Positions 7,624-15,479 of a stretch of 39,698 nt of DNA are shown here, piece after piece; the stretch's first letter is position 1; each line of letters starts with the position of its first letter. This DNA is from Calditrichaceae bacterium. GTDB lineage: Bacteria > Calditrichota > Calditrichia > RBG-13-44-9 > J075. A program made the position numbers and the translations under genes. The stretch is taken from positions 1 through 39,698 of the forward strand of contig JABWBP010000080.1 in the NCBI GenBank assembly GCA_013360445.1, read 5' to 3'. The notes under the pieces are model-generated. The model was not told where the DNA came from. It searched no databases and saw only the letters and a program-made list of their open reading frames with translations.

Positions 7624-7655
7624 GAAGGGGCATCAAATGTGCCCCTTCTTTTTTT
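7624..7655 (+). terminator. Rho-independent terminator
   Basis: GAAGGGGCA (7624-7632) pairs with TGCCCCTTC (7640-7648), a perfect 9-bp stem with a 7-base loop, followed by an uninterrupted run of T. It lies 50 bp after the stop of the Omp28/UxxC gene and should end that transcript. Confidence 0.9.
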
Positions 7656-7728
7656 AAGACCGAATTTATTTATTTTTTGATCTTTTGGCGCGAAGGGTTT
7701 AAGTTTATACCTAACGCGGGGATAACAG

Positions 7729-7800
7729 GAGTGCAAAACTTCAGTTTTTCAGCGCGGGGGGAATCTTGTAACGCGGCCAAACTGAAGTTTGGCACTCCTG
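7729..7800. repeat. AAAACTTCAGTTTTGC-family palindrome, expanded copy
   Basis: A left arm GGAGTGCAAAACTTCAGTTT and a right arm CCAAACTGAAGTTTGGCACT are inverted around about 30 bases of unrelated sequence. The element ends immediately before the leader of the next gene. Frames opened upstream of 7815 run through it and are spurious. Confidence 0.75.
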
Positions 7801-7817
7801 AGAGCAGAGGAGATATG

Positions 7818-9023
7818 ATGAAGAAATTTTTGCCGGCGCTGATTTTATTATGCGCTGCCTTCCTGGTGTCCTGCAAAACCATCGAAGGCGTTCCCATCGC
7901 AGCGGAGCAGAAGTTTGGCCGGTTATGGGTAACTTCTTCGGTGGACAGCGCCAATATTTTTTTAGACCGCAAGGACACCGGCAAGGTCACCCCGGCCCTG
8001 TTAGAGAACATCCCGGTGGGAAAGCACGTGGTGCAGGTATTTCGCAGCCAATATTTCTCCATCCCCGATTCCGTATTGGTAGAGGTCGCGGAAAACCGGC
8101 TGGACAGCTTATTCTTCACGCTCCAGGTGGTGCAAATCGCGGGGGATTTGCAGGTATCCACCACCCCGGACAGCGCCCTGGTGATCGTCGATAACCTCCC
8201 CCGGGGGTATTCGCCGCTGACCGTCACCGGGCTTTCCGAAGGGGCGCACAGCCTAAAACTGCTGAAAGCAAGCCATCTCGTAGAAGAGTTCCCGGTGGAT
8301 ATCATCCGGGATTCGCTTATTCAAGTGGATGTGAGCCTGACCCTGACCCGATCCGTGCTGGTGGAGCATTTTTCCAACTCCGGCTGCGTTCCCTGCGTCC
8401 CGGCGGATTCGATCATCGAAAAAATATTTTTAGAAAAGGGAATCATAAAGACCGTGAGTTTGGGGTATCACCTGTCGTTTCCTTCTCCAAATGACCCGAT
8501 GTTCCTGGCGGCGCGAATCGGCAACGACGCCCGGCGAGCATATTACGGGATTCCGGGATTACCGGCGATTCTCATTGACGGGGTGGAGAGCCTTTCCGGG
8601 AATATTTTGGAGACGGAACTGCGCAATAAGATCGACGGACGCGCCAATCTCCCGCCGGGCGCGATTTTAGAAATATTCGATTTCCAGGCCAATCAGAATT
8701 CCATTTCCGGGAGAGTGCGCATTCAGGCTCTGGAAAACCTGGATAATACCGTGCTGCACGTCGCCTTGATCGAGCGGGAAATTATCTATACCCAGCAGCC
8801 CAGCACCCCCTGGAACGGGCAGTTGCGCTTTTTCGACGTGTTCCGGGACTTCTATCCTTCTAAGGACGGCACTCCCGTAACCCTTTCCCCCGGCCAGAAA
8901 CAGTTTATTACTTTCAATATCCCTTATAATGCGTTATGGGTGTTGGATCAGCTTGAGGTGGTGGTATTTTTACAAAGAAGTTCCAAAGAAGTTGTCCAGG
9001 CGGCCTGGACGATGTACCCCTGA
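7818..9023 (+). CDS. Lipoprotein: tandem PEGA domains fused to Omp28 thioredoxin-like domain
   Basis: 401 residues. The ATG at 7818 is five bases after AGGAG; the ATG at 7815 is also possible but only two bases away. The lipobox 'FLVSC' puts the lipidated Cys at 19. Two PEGA repeats follow (about 35-105, 'LWVTSSVDSANIFLDRKDTG', and about 108-178, 'LQVSTTPDSALVIVDN'). The C-terminal half is an Omp28-like domain with 'VEHFSNSGCVPCVPADS' (C190, C193), 'PSPNDPMFLAARIGNDARRA' and 'YYGIPGLPAILIDG'. It is the cysteine paralogue of the UxxC protein at 5465 but has no sorting domain. PEGA may hold it at the wall while the CxxC handles thiols. It is followed by TlpA and DUF6029-like genes on the same strand. 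Confidence 0.88.
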   Translation: MKKFLPALILLCAAFLVSCKTIEGVPIAAEQKFGRLWVTSSVDSANIFLDRKDTGKVTPALLENIPVGKHVVQVFRSQYFSIPDSVLVEVAENRLDSLFFTLQVVQIAGDLQVSTTPDSALVIVDNLPRGYSPLTVTGLSEGAHSLKLLKASHLVEEFPVDIIRDSLIQVDVSLTLTRSVLVEHFSNSGCVPCVPADSIIEKIFLEKGIIKTVSLGYHLSFPSPNDPMFLAARIGNDARRAYYGIPGLPAILIDGVESLSGNILETELRNKIDGRANLPPGAILEIFDFQANQNSISGRVRIQALENLDNTVLHVALIEREIIYTQQPSTPWNGQLRFFDVFRDFYPSKDGTPVTLSPGQKQFITFNIPYNALWVLDQLEVVVFLQRSSKEVVQAAWTMYP

Positions 9024-9029
9024 AGGAGT

Positions 9030-9070
9030 GCCACAAAGTGGCTCCTTTGGAGCAAAGCTTCAGCTTTGCA
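9030..9070. repeat. Short palindromes after the Omp28 lipoprotein gene
   Basis: GGAGTGCCAC-AAA-GTGGCTCC is followed by GCAAAGCTTCAGCTTTGC. These are variants of the TTCAGTTTTGC family, in the gap before the TlpA-like gene. Confidence 0.65.
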
Positions 9071-9073
9071 GGG

Positions 9074-9119
9074 CTAAAAGTGACTAAAATGCCTAAAATG
9101 CCTAAAGTGACTAAAGTGA
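9074..9119 (+). repeat. 9-bp tandem repeat
   Basis: Five imperfect units of CTAAA(A/G)TG(C/A) stand in tandem just upstream of the TlpA ribosome binding site. This is not a CRISPR: there are no spacers. Confidence 0.75.
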
Positions 9120-9134
9120 ATCAGGAGTTTGCAC

Positions 9135-9644
9135 ATGAAGAAGTTGGTTCTGTTGGCGATGCTTATTTTCGGCTTAACCGCAGGGGCGCAGGAAAAAACC
9201 GCCCCCGATTTTACCCTGCCCACCCTGGAGGGCAAAAATTACCAGTTATCCAAAAACCTCGGCAAAGGGCCTATCCTGATCAATTTCTGGGCCACCTGGT
9301 GCATTCCCTGCCGGGAAGAGATGAAAAAGCTGAAGGAAATTTACCAAACCTACGAAAAAGACGGACTGCAAATCCTCTCCATCTCCATCGATGACCCCAA
9401 AACCGTCAGCAAGGTGAAAAGCTTTATCAACACCAACCGCTATCCCTTTACGGTTCTGTTGGATACCAATAACGAGGTCTTTCAACTGTATAAAGGCACC
9501 AATCCCCCGCTGTCGCTGCTGTTAGACCGCAGCGGAAAGATTGTGTACGAGCACACCGGCTACCGCAAAGGGGATGAAAAAAAATTAGAGGAGAAGATTG
9601 CCGCTTTGATCCCCCAGGAGCAACCCCGGGAACCCCAGGAATAA
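9135..9644 (+). CDS. TlpA/ResA-like exported thioredoxin
   Basis: 169 residues from the ATG at 9135; CAGGAG lies seven bases upstream and the in-frame TTG at 9129 is disfavoured. The signal peptide ends 'LTAGAQ'. The AhpC/Redoxin-type fold follows, with 'APDFTLPTLEGKNYQLSK', 'ILINFWATWCIPCREEM' (C56, C59) and cis-Pro region 'TNPPLSLLLDRSGKIV'. TlpA/ResA proteins reduce or isomerise disulphides outside the cytoplasmic membrane, for example in cytochrome c maturation. Here the neighbours are an Omp28-like CxxC lipoprotein and a DUF6029-like protein, so delivery of reducing power to those envelope proteins is a reasonable inference. A 61-bp gap to the next gene suggests co-transcription. Confidence 0.92.
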   Translation: MKKLVLLAMLIFGLTAGAQEKTAPDFTLPTLEGKNYQLSKNLGKGPILINFWATWCIPCREEMKKLKEIYQTYEKDGLQILSISIDDPKTVSKVKSFINTNRYPFTVLLDTNNEVFQLYKGTNPPLSLLLDRSGKIVYEHTGYRKGDEKKLEEKIAALIPQEQPREPQE

Positions 9645-9705
9645 TCCGCAAACCACCATACCGCCGGCTATTGGCATTCATTTTTTAGCGAAGAAGGAAC
9701 GACGC

Positions 9706-11232
9706 ATGGGGACATTTTTCTCTCGGGCAATTTTAACCGCGGTTTTTCTGACACTTATAACCAGCCTGTCTGCGCAAACCCCGCTGTTGCCGGGCAAGAT
9801 CGAAGTCTCCGGCAACACCCATTTTGAATGGGCGGTTTCCGATACCAACGTTTCCCGATATTTTGAAAACTGGACCGACCTCTTTTTGAGCAAGGGCGCT
9901 TTCCGGCTGGGTCTGCGCTTCGAGGCCCATGAACCGCCGGCATCCTTTGCCAGCCAGGACTCCGTTACCGGGTTTGCGCACCGCTACCTGGAGTTTCGCA
10001 AGGGCGGCTTGTATGTGCGGGGGGGCAATTTTTACAGCCTCCTGGGGTTAGGCCTGGTGCTCCGTACTTTCGAAAATCGCACCCTGCGCTGGGATTCCAA
10101 TATCGACGGGCTAAAGGTGGAATTCCGCCACTCCCTGGTAGATTTGCAGGCAATCTACGGAAAACCCCGCAAAACCCGCCTGGATATTACCGAGCTTGGT
10201 AAAAAGAACCCCGCTTCCATGGGGATTCGCCTGCCGGCGCTGGCCGGCGGGGAAGTCAAACTGAAACCGCTTTCCTCGTTTTCGTTCGGGGGAACCTATG
10301 TCAATACCGGGGCGAACGCCAGCGACGTGACCGATGAGCACTCCCAGCGCGGCTCACTGTTTGGGGAACTGAATCTGAAACCCGGCTCGCTTTACGCGGA
10401 GTACGCCAAATCGGATTACCCGGATGCATCCCTCTTTGGGGTGGACGGGGAGGCGTTTTACGCCTCCGCCAATCTCTTCTGGGGCGCATTGAGCCTATCC
10501 GGGGAGTATAAATACTACGAGAATTTCGCTATCGACGACGGTTTGCTGAATAATCCCCCCACGGCCATCAAAGAGCACCTGTTTACGCTGATGAACCGCC
10601 ACCAATTGATCCAAAACGCCGACGGCGAAGAGGGCTATTTTGCGGGGCTGGAATACCCGCTCATCCAGGGAGGGGTTCTTTCGCTGGCGTACTGCTCCAC
10701 GGATAATTTGCAGGGAAATATGTTATATGAAGACCTTTACGGGCAGTTCGAGTGGAATGAGTTCTTAGGCGCGGAGTGGACCTGGGCGGCGGGGCGGCAG
10801 AAAGACGAGGCGGCGCGCTACTATAATTTCGTCAACAGCACCCACTATGCCATCAACGACGCATATTCACTCAAATTCGTTTATGAACATCAGCACGCCC
10901 GGGTGTCCGCACGCAGCGATTTTACCGAGCGGCAATACTACGATCAACTGGTCACCTTAGGGTTGAGCAAGGCCCCCGCCTGGACGCTCTCTTTTTTGGG
11001 AGAGCACAGCACCGACCAATTTGCGGAATTAGACCAGCTCAATCCCGACCAGACCTCCAAGCGCAAGCACCATTACTGGGCCGGGGGGCAGTTGGACTTG
11101 AAATTGTGGGATCGGATCGATCTCTCCATTTTCGGGGGAACCCGGCGGGAGGGTAAAATCTGCATCGGGGGCGTGTGCGTGGTCAAACCGGAATTGGAAG
11201 GCGCGGAAGTGACTGTGATTGCGCGGTTGTGA
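9706..11232 (+). CDS. DUF6029-like outer-membrane beta-barrel protein
   Basis: 508 residues. The ATG at 9706 follows AAGGA, and the signal peptide (about 1-23) ends 'TSLSAQ'. The body is rich in alternating aromatic and polar strands ('LYVRGGNFYSLLGLGLVLRT', 'ASANLFWGALSLSGEYKYYE'), typical of a barrel. The C-terminus 'FGGTRREGKICIGGVCVVKP' matches the Cys-containing end I associate with DUF6029 proteins of Bacteroidota, which I recall next to Omp28-type genes. The protein ends in 'TVIARL', a barrel-like terminal strand. The 'CIGGVC' pair could be a substrate of the thioredoxin-like proteins encoded just upstream. The family name rests on memory of this motif and was not checked by search. 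Confidence 0.75.
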   Translation: MGTFFSRAILTAVFLTLITSLSAQTPLLPGKIEVSGNTHFEWAVSDTNVSRYFENWTDLFLSKGAFRLGLRFEAHEPPASFASQDSVTGFAHRYLEFRKGGLYVRGGNFYSLLGLGLVLRTFENRTLRWDSNIDGLKVEFRHSLVDLQAIYGKPRKTRLDITELGKKNPASMGIRLPALAGGEVKLKPLSSFSFGGTYVNTGANASDVTDEHSQRGSLFGELNLKPGSLYAEYAKSDYPDASLFGVDGEAFYASANLFWGALSLSGEYKYYENFAIDDGLLNNPPTAIKEHLFTLMNRHQLIQNADGEEGYFAGLEYPLIQGGVLSLAYCSTDNLQGNMLYEDLYGQFEWNEFLGAEWTWAAGRQKDEAARYYNFVNSTHYAINDAYSLKFVYEHQHARVSARSDFTERQYYDQLVTLGLSKAPAWTLSFLGEHSTDQFAELDQLNPDQTSKRKHHYWAGGQLDLKLWDRIDLSIFGGTRREGKICIGGVCVVKPELEGAEVTVIARL

Positions 11233-11445
11233 GCGGGAACCACGAATTACACGAATTACACGAATTGATGGAATGTAATGGGAAAACGTAATGCGTAACA
11301 TCAGTGCGTAATAAAAACGGAATACGCACTACGGAATACTCATTACGCTTTCAAGTATTCTGTCGGCTTAAAGAGAGAGGCTTTTTAAGCCTTGCTTTTA
11401 CTTAAGACCGATGTTTAATTGCTTATAAAATTGCAGGAATGCAAG

Positions 11446-11529
11446 ATGGATATTGGATTTGTCTGTGAGGAAAGGAAGTATAAAGATGTCTTAAAGCAAC
11501 ATAATGCCCAATTCAGGGAAATGGGTTGA
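11446..11529 (+). CDS. Tiny frame inside the fold-back element (27 aa)
   Basis: ATG at 11446 encodes 'MDIGFVCEERKYKDVLKQHN' and seven more residues, preceded by CAGGAATG. It overlaps the next frame through a TGATG arrangement. It looks like a truncated remnant; no family is recognisable. Low confidence that it is expressed. Confidence 0.25.
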   Translation: MDIGFVCEERKYKDVLKQHNAQFREMG

Positions 11530-11669
11530 TGAGTACTACCAAAGAAAAATCATTTGATTACCAGGCTTATATTAAAGGATTTGTTACGCACAGAGCTTTA
11601 TCAGATGGTTCAACAGGCGATCTCCTCAACTCGTTCCGGGAAGAAACGAGCGCAATCAAAATCGAATAA
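11529..11669 (+). CDS. Small frame inside the fold-back element (46 aa)
   Basis: ATG at 11529, overlapping the previous stop, encodes a polar 46-residue product beginning 'MSTTKEKSFDYQAYIKGFVT'. The coupled TGATG start and the polar composition recall the tail of a toxin-antitoxin or nucleotidyltransferase pair, but nothing firm supports that. It may be a relic carried by the element. Confidence 0.25.
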   Translation: MSTTKEKSFDYQAYIKGFVTHRALSDGSTGDLLNSFREETSAIKIE

Positions 11670-11839
11670 GCCCCTTTCGGTAAAAAAAGGGTGAAGTTTT
11701 TTGCCTGATTTTATTCAGTTAGTATGAAAACCCCCCCACCGCTCACTTTTCCTCAATTCCGAATCGAACAGCGTAAGCAAGCTCCAAAGAGAATAAGCAT
11801 ACCCCAATTCGTGGAATTCGTGAAATTAGTGGTCGCATT

Positions 11840-13231
11840 ATGGCAAAATTAAAACGCCGCCAGCAGGTGGAGTTGGAAATCCGCAAAGTCGCATTTGGCG
11901 GCAAGGGTATCGCTTACCTGGATGACTATGTGGTGTTTGTGGAAAACAGCCTGCCCGGCGACCGGGTGAGCGCCCGCATCACCAAAGCGAAGAAAAATTA
12001 CGCCGAGGCCCGCCCCATTCAGCTTATCCAGCCTTCCCCGCTGCGCCGGCCCGCTCCCTGCGAGCATTTCGGGTACTGCGGGGGGTGCAAATGGCAAAAC
12101 GTCGCCTACGAACAGCAGCTCCAATTCAAAAAGCAGCACGTGGAAGAATCCCTGCGCCATATCGGCAAGGTGAGCGCGGGGGCCATCCACGATCCCATTC
12201 CCGCCCCGCAACTGTTCGGCTACCGCAACAAAATGGAATTCTCCTTCGCGCAAGAGCGCTGGCTTACCCCGGAAGAGTTGAAAAACCCCGAAATCAAAAA
12301 AGGATTTGCCCTGGGTTTGCACGTACCCAACTTCTACGACCGTATTCTCGACATCAACTATTGCTGGCTGCAAAGTGATCTTTTCAATAAAATTTTAAAA
12401 TTTTCGAAAGATTATTTCAAAAATTCCGAAATTCCTATATACCACCTTCATCGCAAGGAAGGGGTTTTGCGCTACCTGGTGCTGCGGAAGTCCTTCGCCG
12501 AACAAACCGTGATGGTGAACGTGGTGACCTTCCGACCGGCAGCGGAGCAGTTGCGGGATTACGCGCAAAAATTAACCGGAGAATTTCCGTTCGTGATAAG
12601 CGTGGTGAATACGATCAATTCCAGCTACGCGCAGGTTGCTACCGGGGAGGAACATCTCGTTATCCACGGCGCCCCGGTCATTCACGAGCGCCTGGGGCGG
12701 TTCCGGTTCGAAATTTCACCGGATTCATTTTTCCAGACCAACAGCCTCCAGGCGGAAAAGTTGTATGAGATCGTGCGGGAATATGCCGCGGTGAAAGATT
12801 GCGAGGTGTGGGATCTCTACTGCGGAACCGGCAGCATCGCTATTTTTCTGGCCGGGGAAGCGAAAACCGTGACGGGATTCGAGATCATTGAAAACGCGGT
12901 AAAAGACGCGGAACGCAACGCAGCGTTGAACGGCGTCGCCAATTGCCGTTTTGTGGCGGGGGATCTACGTTTTAATCTGCGGAAATTTTCCGCCGCTAAG
13001 CCGCAGGTGCTTATCTGCGATCCACCCCGCTCCGGGATGCACCCGGAGGTGCTCAAAACGCTTTTGGATATCGCCCCGGAGCGCATCGTCTATGTTTCCT
13101 GCAATCCCGCCACCATGGCCCGCGATCTGGAAGTATTGGCGAGTGAATACGCAATCTTAGAAGTTCAACCGGTGGATATGTTCCCGCACACTTATCACAT
13201 TGAGAGCGTGGCGAAACTGGAGAAAAAATAG
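11840..13231 (+). CDS. rlmD: 23S rRNA (uracil-C5)-methyltransferase, RlmD/RumA type
   Basis: 463 residues. An N-terminal TRAM domain (about 5-60) is followed by the Fe-S cysteines C74, C80, C83 ('CEHFGYCGGCKWQ') and C175 ('DINYCWLQ'). SAM motif I 'DLYCGTGSIAIFLAG' starts at about 325. The catalytic motif 'VYVSCNPATMARDL' puts the nucleophile at C421. The C-terminus 'DMFPHTYHIESVAKL' is standard for the family. The enzyme methylates C5 of a uridine in 23S rRNA; without structural data a TrmA-like tRNA target cannot be excluded, but the four-Cys cluster favours the RumA side. It starts six bases after a repeat terminus with no ribosome site visible, and a perfect hairpin follows it. Confidence 0.88.
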   Translation: MAKLKRRQQVELEIRKVAFGGKGIAYLDDYVVFVENSLPGDRVSARITKAKKNYAEARPIQLIQPSPLRRPAPCEHFGYCGGCKWQNVAYEQQLQFKKQHVEESLRHIGKVSAGAIHDPIPAPQLFGYRNKMEFSFAQERWLTPEELKNPEIKKGFALGLHVPNFYDRILDINYCWLQSDLFNKILKFSKDYFKNSEIPIYHLHRKEGVLRYLVLRKSFAEQTVMVNVVTFRPAAEQLRDYAQKLTGEFPFVISVVNTINSSYAQVATGEEHLVIHGAPVIHERLGRFRFEISPDSFFQTNSLQAEKLYEIVREYAAVKDCEVWDLYCGTGSIAIFLAGEAKTVTGFEIIENAVKDAERNAALNGVANCRFVAGDLRFNLRKFSAAKPQVLICDPPRSGMHPEVLKTLLDIAPERIVYVSCNPATMARDLEVLASEYAILEVQPVDMFPHTYHIESVAKLEKK

Positions 13232-13239
13232 TGCATAAA

Positions 13240-13270
13240 GACCTCAAAGGTTTACAAAACCTTTGAGGTC
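13240..13270. terminator. Perfect 14-bp hairpin after rlmD
   Basis: GACCTCAAAGGTTT pairs perfectly with AAACCTTTGAGGTC around a 3-base loop. It starts eight bases after the rlmD stop. No T-tract follows, so it may be a dispersed palindrome that also acts as a transcript end or RNA-stabilising stem. Confidence 0.6.
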
Positions 13271-13288
13271 TAAGAGCCTTCGGTAACG

Positions 13289-13837
13289 ATGAAAAAACTG
13301 GCATTAGAAGAAATCGGCCGGCAGCGGTTGAGCGCGGAGCAAGCCCGGCAGGCGTCCCGGTTCCCCATCATGGCGCTGTTGGATAATATTCGCAGCCTCT
13401 ACAACGTGGGATCCGTTTTCCGCACTGCCGATGCCGCCCGGGTCGAAAAATTATACCTCTGCGGCATCACCGGCCGCCCGCCCCGCAAGGAGATTGACAA
13501 AACCGCATTAGGCGCGGCGGAAACGGTTCCCTGGGAGTATCACCCCAACGCCGTGGAGGTTTTGCAAAGGTTGAAAGCGCGGGGCGTCGCCATCGTCGCG
13601 CTGGAACATACCAGCGAGAGCCGGCCGCACTGGGAAATCGAATTTCCGTTTCCCTGCTGCCTGGTAATCGGGAACGAGGTGTGGGGGATTCAGGAGGAAG
13701 TGTTGCAATGCGCCGATGCGGCCATGGAAATTCCCATGTTCGGGGCCAAGCACTCCCTGAACGCCAGCGTGGCCTTTGGGATTGCGGTGTATGAGATGGT
13801 CGCCCGCTATCTGCGCCGGCATCCGCAAGCAACCTGA
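13289..13837 (+). CDS. SpoU/TrmH-family RNA 2'-O-methyltransferase
   Basis: 182 residues, a bare SPOUT domain without an N-terminal RNA-binding extension. Motif 1 is 'NIRSLYNVGSVFRTADAA', motif 2 'LVIGNEVWGIQEEVL' and motif 3 'EIPMFGAKHSLNASVAFGIA', which together form the trefoil-knot SAM site. These enzymes methylate ribose 2'-OH in tRNA or rRNA. Members of this short subgroup are usually annotated only as RNA methyltransferases, because the target nucleotide cannot be told from sequence. It follows rlmD by 57 bp with a hairpin between, so the two modification genes may share a transcript. No clear Shine-Dalgarno precedes the ATG at 13289. Confidence 0.9.
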   Translation: MKKLALEEIGRQRLSAEQARQASRFPIMALLDNIRSLYNVGSVFRTADAARVEKLYLCGITGRPPRKEIDKTALGAAETVPWEYHPNAVEVLQRLKARGVAIVALEHTSESRPHWEIEFPFPCCLVIGNEVWGIQEEVLQCADAAMEIPMFGAKHSLNASVAFGIAVYEMVARYLRRHPQAT

Positions 13838-13994
13838 TTGTGCAGGAACAGGAGAATTACGGCAATGGATTGTCGCAAGGTGTTCGAAGGTTTATAAGCG
13901 TTCCTCCCGAACCGTTTGCCCGCTTGCTTTTTTTCCCCAATCCGTTGCCGCTTCAATACAGCATCGTACCTTTTAACCAATAGTTGAGCGCCCT

Positions 13995-15479
13995 ATGGCC
14001 TATCTCGTTCATATTGCTTCAGCTTCGGAAAAAGCCGCCCCGCTTGCGGAAAAGTGTCTTCAGGCCGGTTGGGAAACGCAGGTTTTTTCGCAACCGGCGG
14101 AGCTGCTGGCTGCCCTGGAAAAAACCCTTCCGGATATCGTGCTGGCGGAATACTCTTTTTTTCCCCGTGGAAAAGAGCTGCCGGAATCGCTTTCCAAAGC
14201 GCCCCTGCTCATCTTTGCCGAAGAAATGGACCCCGATACCCGGCTGGAATGGTATCAACGAGGCGCCGCCCGGGTGGTAAGCGGGGGAGAGGACTTTCCC
14301 GCGCGGGTAAGCGCCTTCGCCGGCATGGTGCTGCACCGGAAAAATACCGTGCGCCGCACCCGCCAGACTTCGGTAACCTACGGAACGCTGCAGGCGTTTT
14401 CCCTCGCGGAAGTATTGCAGAACGCCCTCTTAGAAAAAAAGAACCTGATCCTGAAAATCCGCTACAAAGACCGCGACGTCAAGATCCGCACCTTCCAGGG
14501 GCATATTGTCGATGCCGTAACGGCTCACCTGACCCGGGAAGACGCGGTATTGAAAGCGATGATGTTTCCCGGCGGCTCCTCGATCATCCGCGGGTACCAA
14601 AAATTAGAAGAGCGGGCGGCTCTGCCCGCTTCCACCCTGGCGATCCTCGCGGAAACCAGGTTCACCCGGGCGCGGGTGCGCAAATTTTTAGAAAGTTTCG
14701 CCGGGGGGGCCGCCAACCCGGAATTCCGCATCGCCTCCCCGCAGCGGGCCGCCGGGCTGCCGGAAGACCGGGCGCAGGTTCTGGAACTGCTGCAAAAGTA
14801 TCCCGCTTTTCAGGACATTTTGCTGCACAGCCCCCTGCCGGTTCTCAAAACCGTCTCCGCCCTGGCCACCCTCGCCACTCGCGGCGTGATCGCCCACAAA
14901 GGGGAGGCAGAAGTGGTGGAAACTTTCCAGCTTCAGGATATCGAATACGTCCGCAGAACCCTGCTCAGCGAGGGGGCGCGGAGCGGCAACTTAGTGATCC
15001 TGGGCATGCCGGAAAGCGGCAGGAGCGAGTTGGTGCGCACCCTGGCGGGATTCCAGAAAGGGTCGATCAAATCCGTGCAATCCCTCGATTTCGTGCGCAT
15101 CCCCCTGCAGGGCAATCTCACCCTGACGGTTTTCGGCGTCTCCACGGATCAGAACCTCCTGACGGTGTTAGAAAAGATTTCCCCGGGGATGATTGCCGGC
15201 ATCCTGCTAATCGATTACCGCCAAAAAGATCAATACGAATTCCTGAACTACCTTTTTAGCCGGATCATCCAGCTTTACCCGGTGCCCTTTGTGGTAGGGC
15301 TGACAAACGTCAAAGGCGACCTGGTGAAGGCGGTCAAAGAGGTGCGCAAAAATTTCAATCTTCCGAAGAACATCGACGTAGTGCCGGTGAATGCGGATTC
15401 TTTCCCGGATGCCCGCAAATTACTCTATCATCTGCATCCCGCCCCGGTTCCGGCAGAGCAAGGAGAGCCCCATGCATGA
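13995..15479 (+). CDS. Receiver-like, PATAN (DUF4388) and GTPase-like signalling protein
   Basis: 494 residues. Residues about 1-115 resemble a response-regulator receiver ('DIVLAEYSFFPRGKELPESL', 'WYQRGAARVVSGGEDF') but lack a full acidic pocket. About 128-235 is a PATAN/DUF4388 domain ('YGTLQAFSLAEVLQNALLEK', 'IRTFQGHIVDAVTAHLTRE'). About 330-485 is a small-GTPase-like domain with a P-loop 'GMPESGRSE' from G337 and 'GLTNVKGD' in place of NKxD. The nearest described arrangement I know is MglA/Rab-like GTPases in polarity systems with PATAN proteins, so a role in surface motility or polarity is an inference. The gene overlaps the next by eight bases, forming an operon of three. Confidence 0.75.
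   Translation: MAYLVHIASASEKAAPLAEKCLQAGWETQVFSQPAELLAALEKTLPDIVLAEYSFFPRGKELPESLSKAPLLIFAEEMDPDTRLEWYQRGAARVVSGGEDFPARVSAFAGMVLHRKNTVRRTRQTSVTYGTLQAFSLAEVLQNALLEKKNLILKIRYKDRDVKIRTFQGHIVDAVTAHLTREDAVLKAMMFPGGSSIIRGYQKLEERAALPASTLAILAETRFTRARVRKFLESFAGGAANPEFRIASPQRAAGLPEDRAQVLELLQKYPAFQDILLHSPLPVLKTVSALATLATRGVIAHKGEAEVVETFQLQDIEYVRRTLLSEGARSGNLVILGMPESGRSELVRTLAGFQKGSIKSVQSLDFVRIPLQGNLTLTVFGVSTDQNLLTVLEKISPGMIAGILLIDYRQKDQYEFLNYLFSRIIQLYPVPFVVGLTNVKGDLVKAVKEVRKNFNLPKNIDVVPVNADSFPDARKLLYHLHPAPVPAEQGEPHA

Larger units (their letters stand above)
11239..11833. mobile_element. 595-bp fold-back element with ACCAC(G/T)AATT termini
   Basis: 28-bp imperfect inverted termini bound the whole gap: left ACCACGAATTACACGAATTA.. 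(11239-11266) and right ..GAATTCGTGAAATTAGTGGT (11806-11833). Each arm is built from the word CACGAATT. An inner imperfect palindrome of CGTAATG...CATTACG type lies at 11289-11353. Only two tiny frames are inside. The right terminus stops six bases before the rlmD start codon, which leaves rlmD without a visible Shine-Dalgarno. I see no clear target duplication. Confidence 0.7.

Noticed and set aside
7596-7817. Long N-terminal extension of the PEGA-Omp28 lipoprotein
   Set aside because: It would translate through a terminator and a palindromic repeat and hide a clear lipoprotein signal at 7818.
9074-9119. Operator array or iterons
   Set aside because: The 9-bp units are imperfect, stand alone, and no replication or regulator gene is near.
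11446-11669. Toxin-antitoxin pair
   Set aside because: The coupled start is suggestive, but products of 27 and 46 residues match no family and lie within a fold-back element.
14054-15259. 401-codon open frame overlapping the PATAN-GTPase gene
   Set aside because: Arg/Gly/Pro-rich out-of-frame translation typical of GC-rich shadows; the other frame has recognisable domains.
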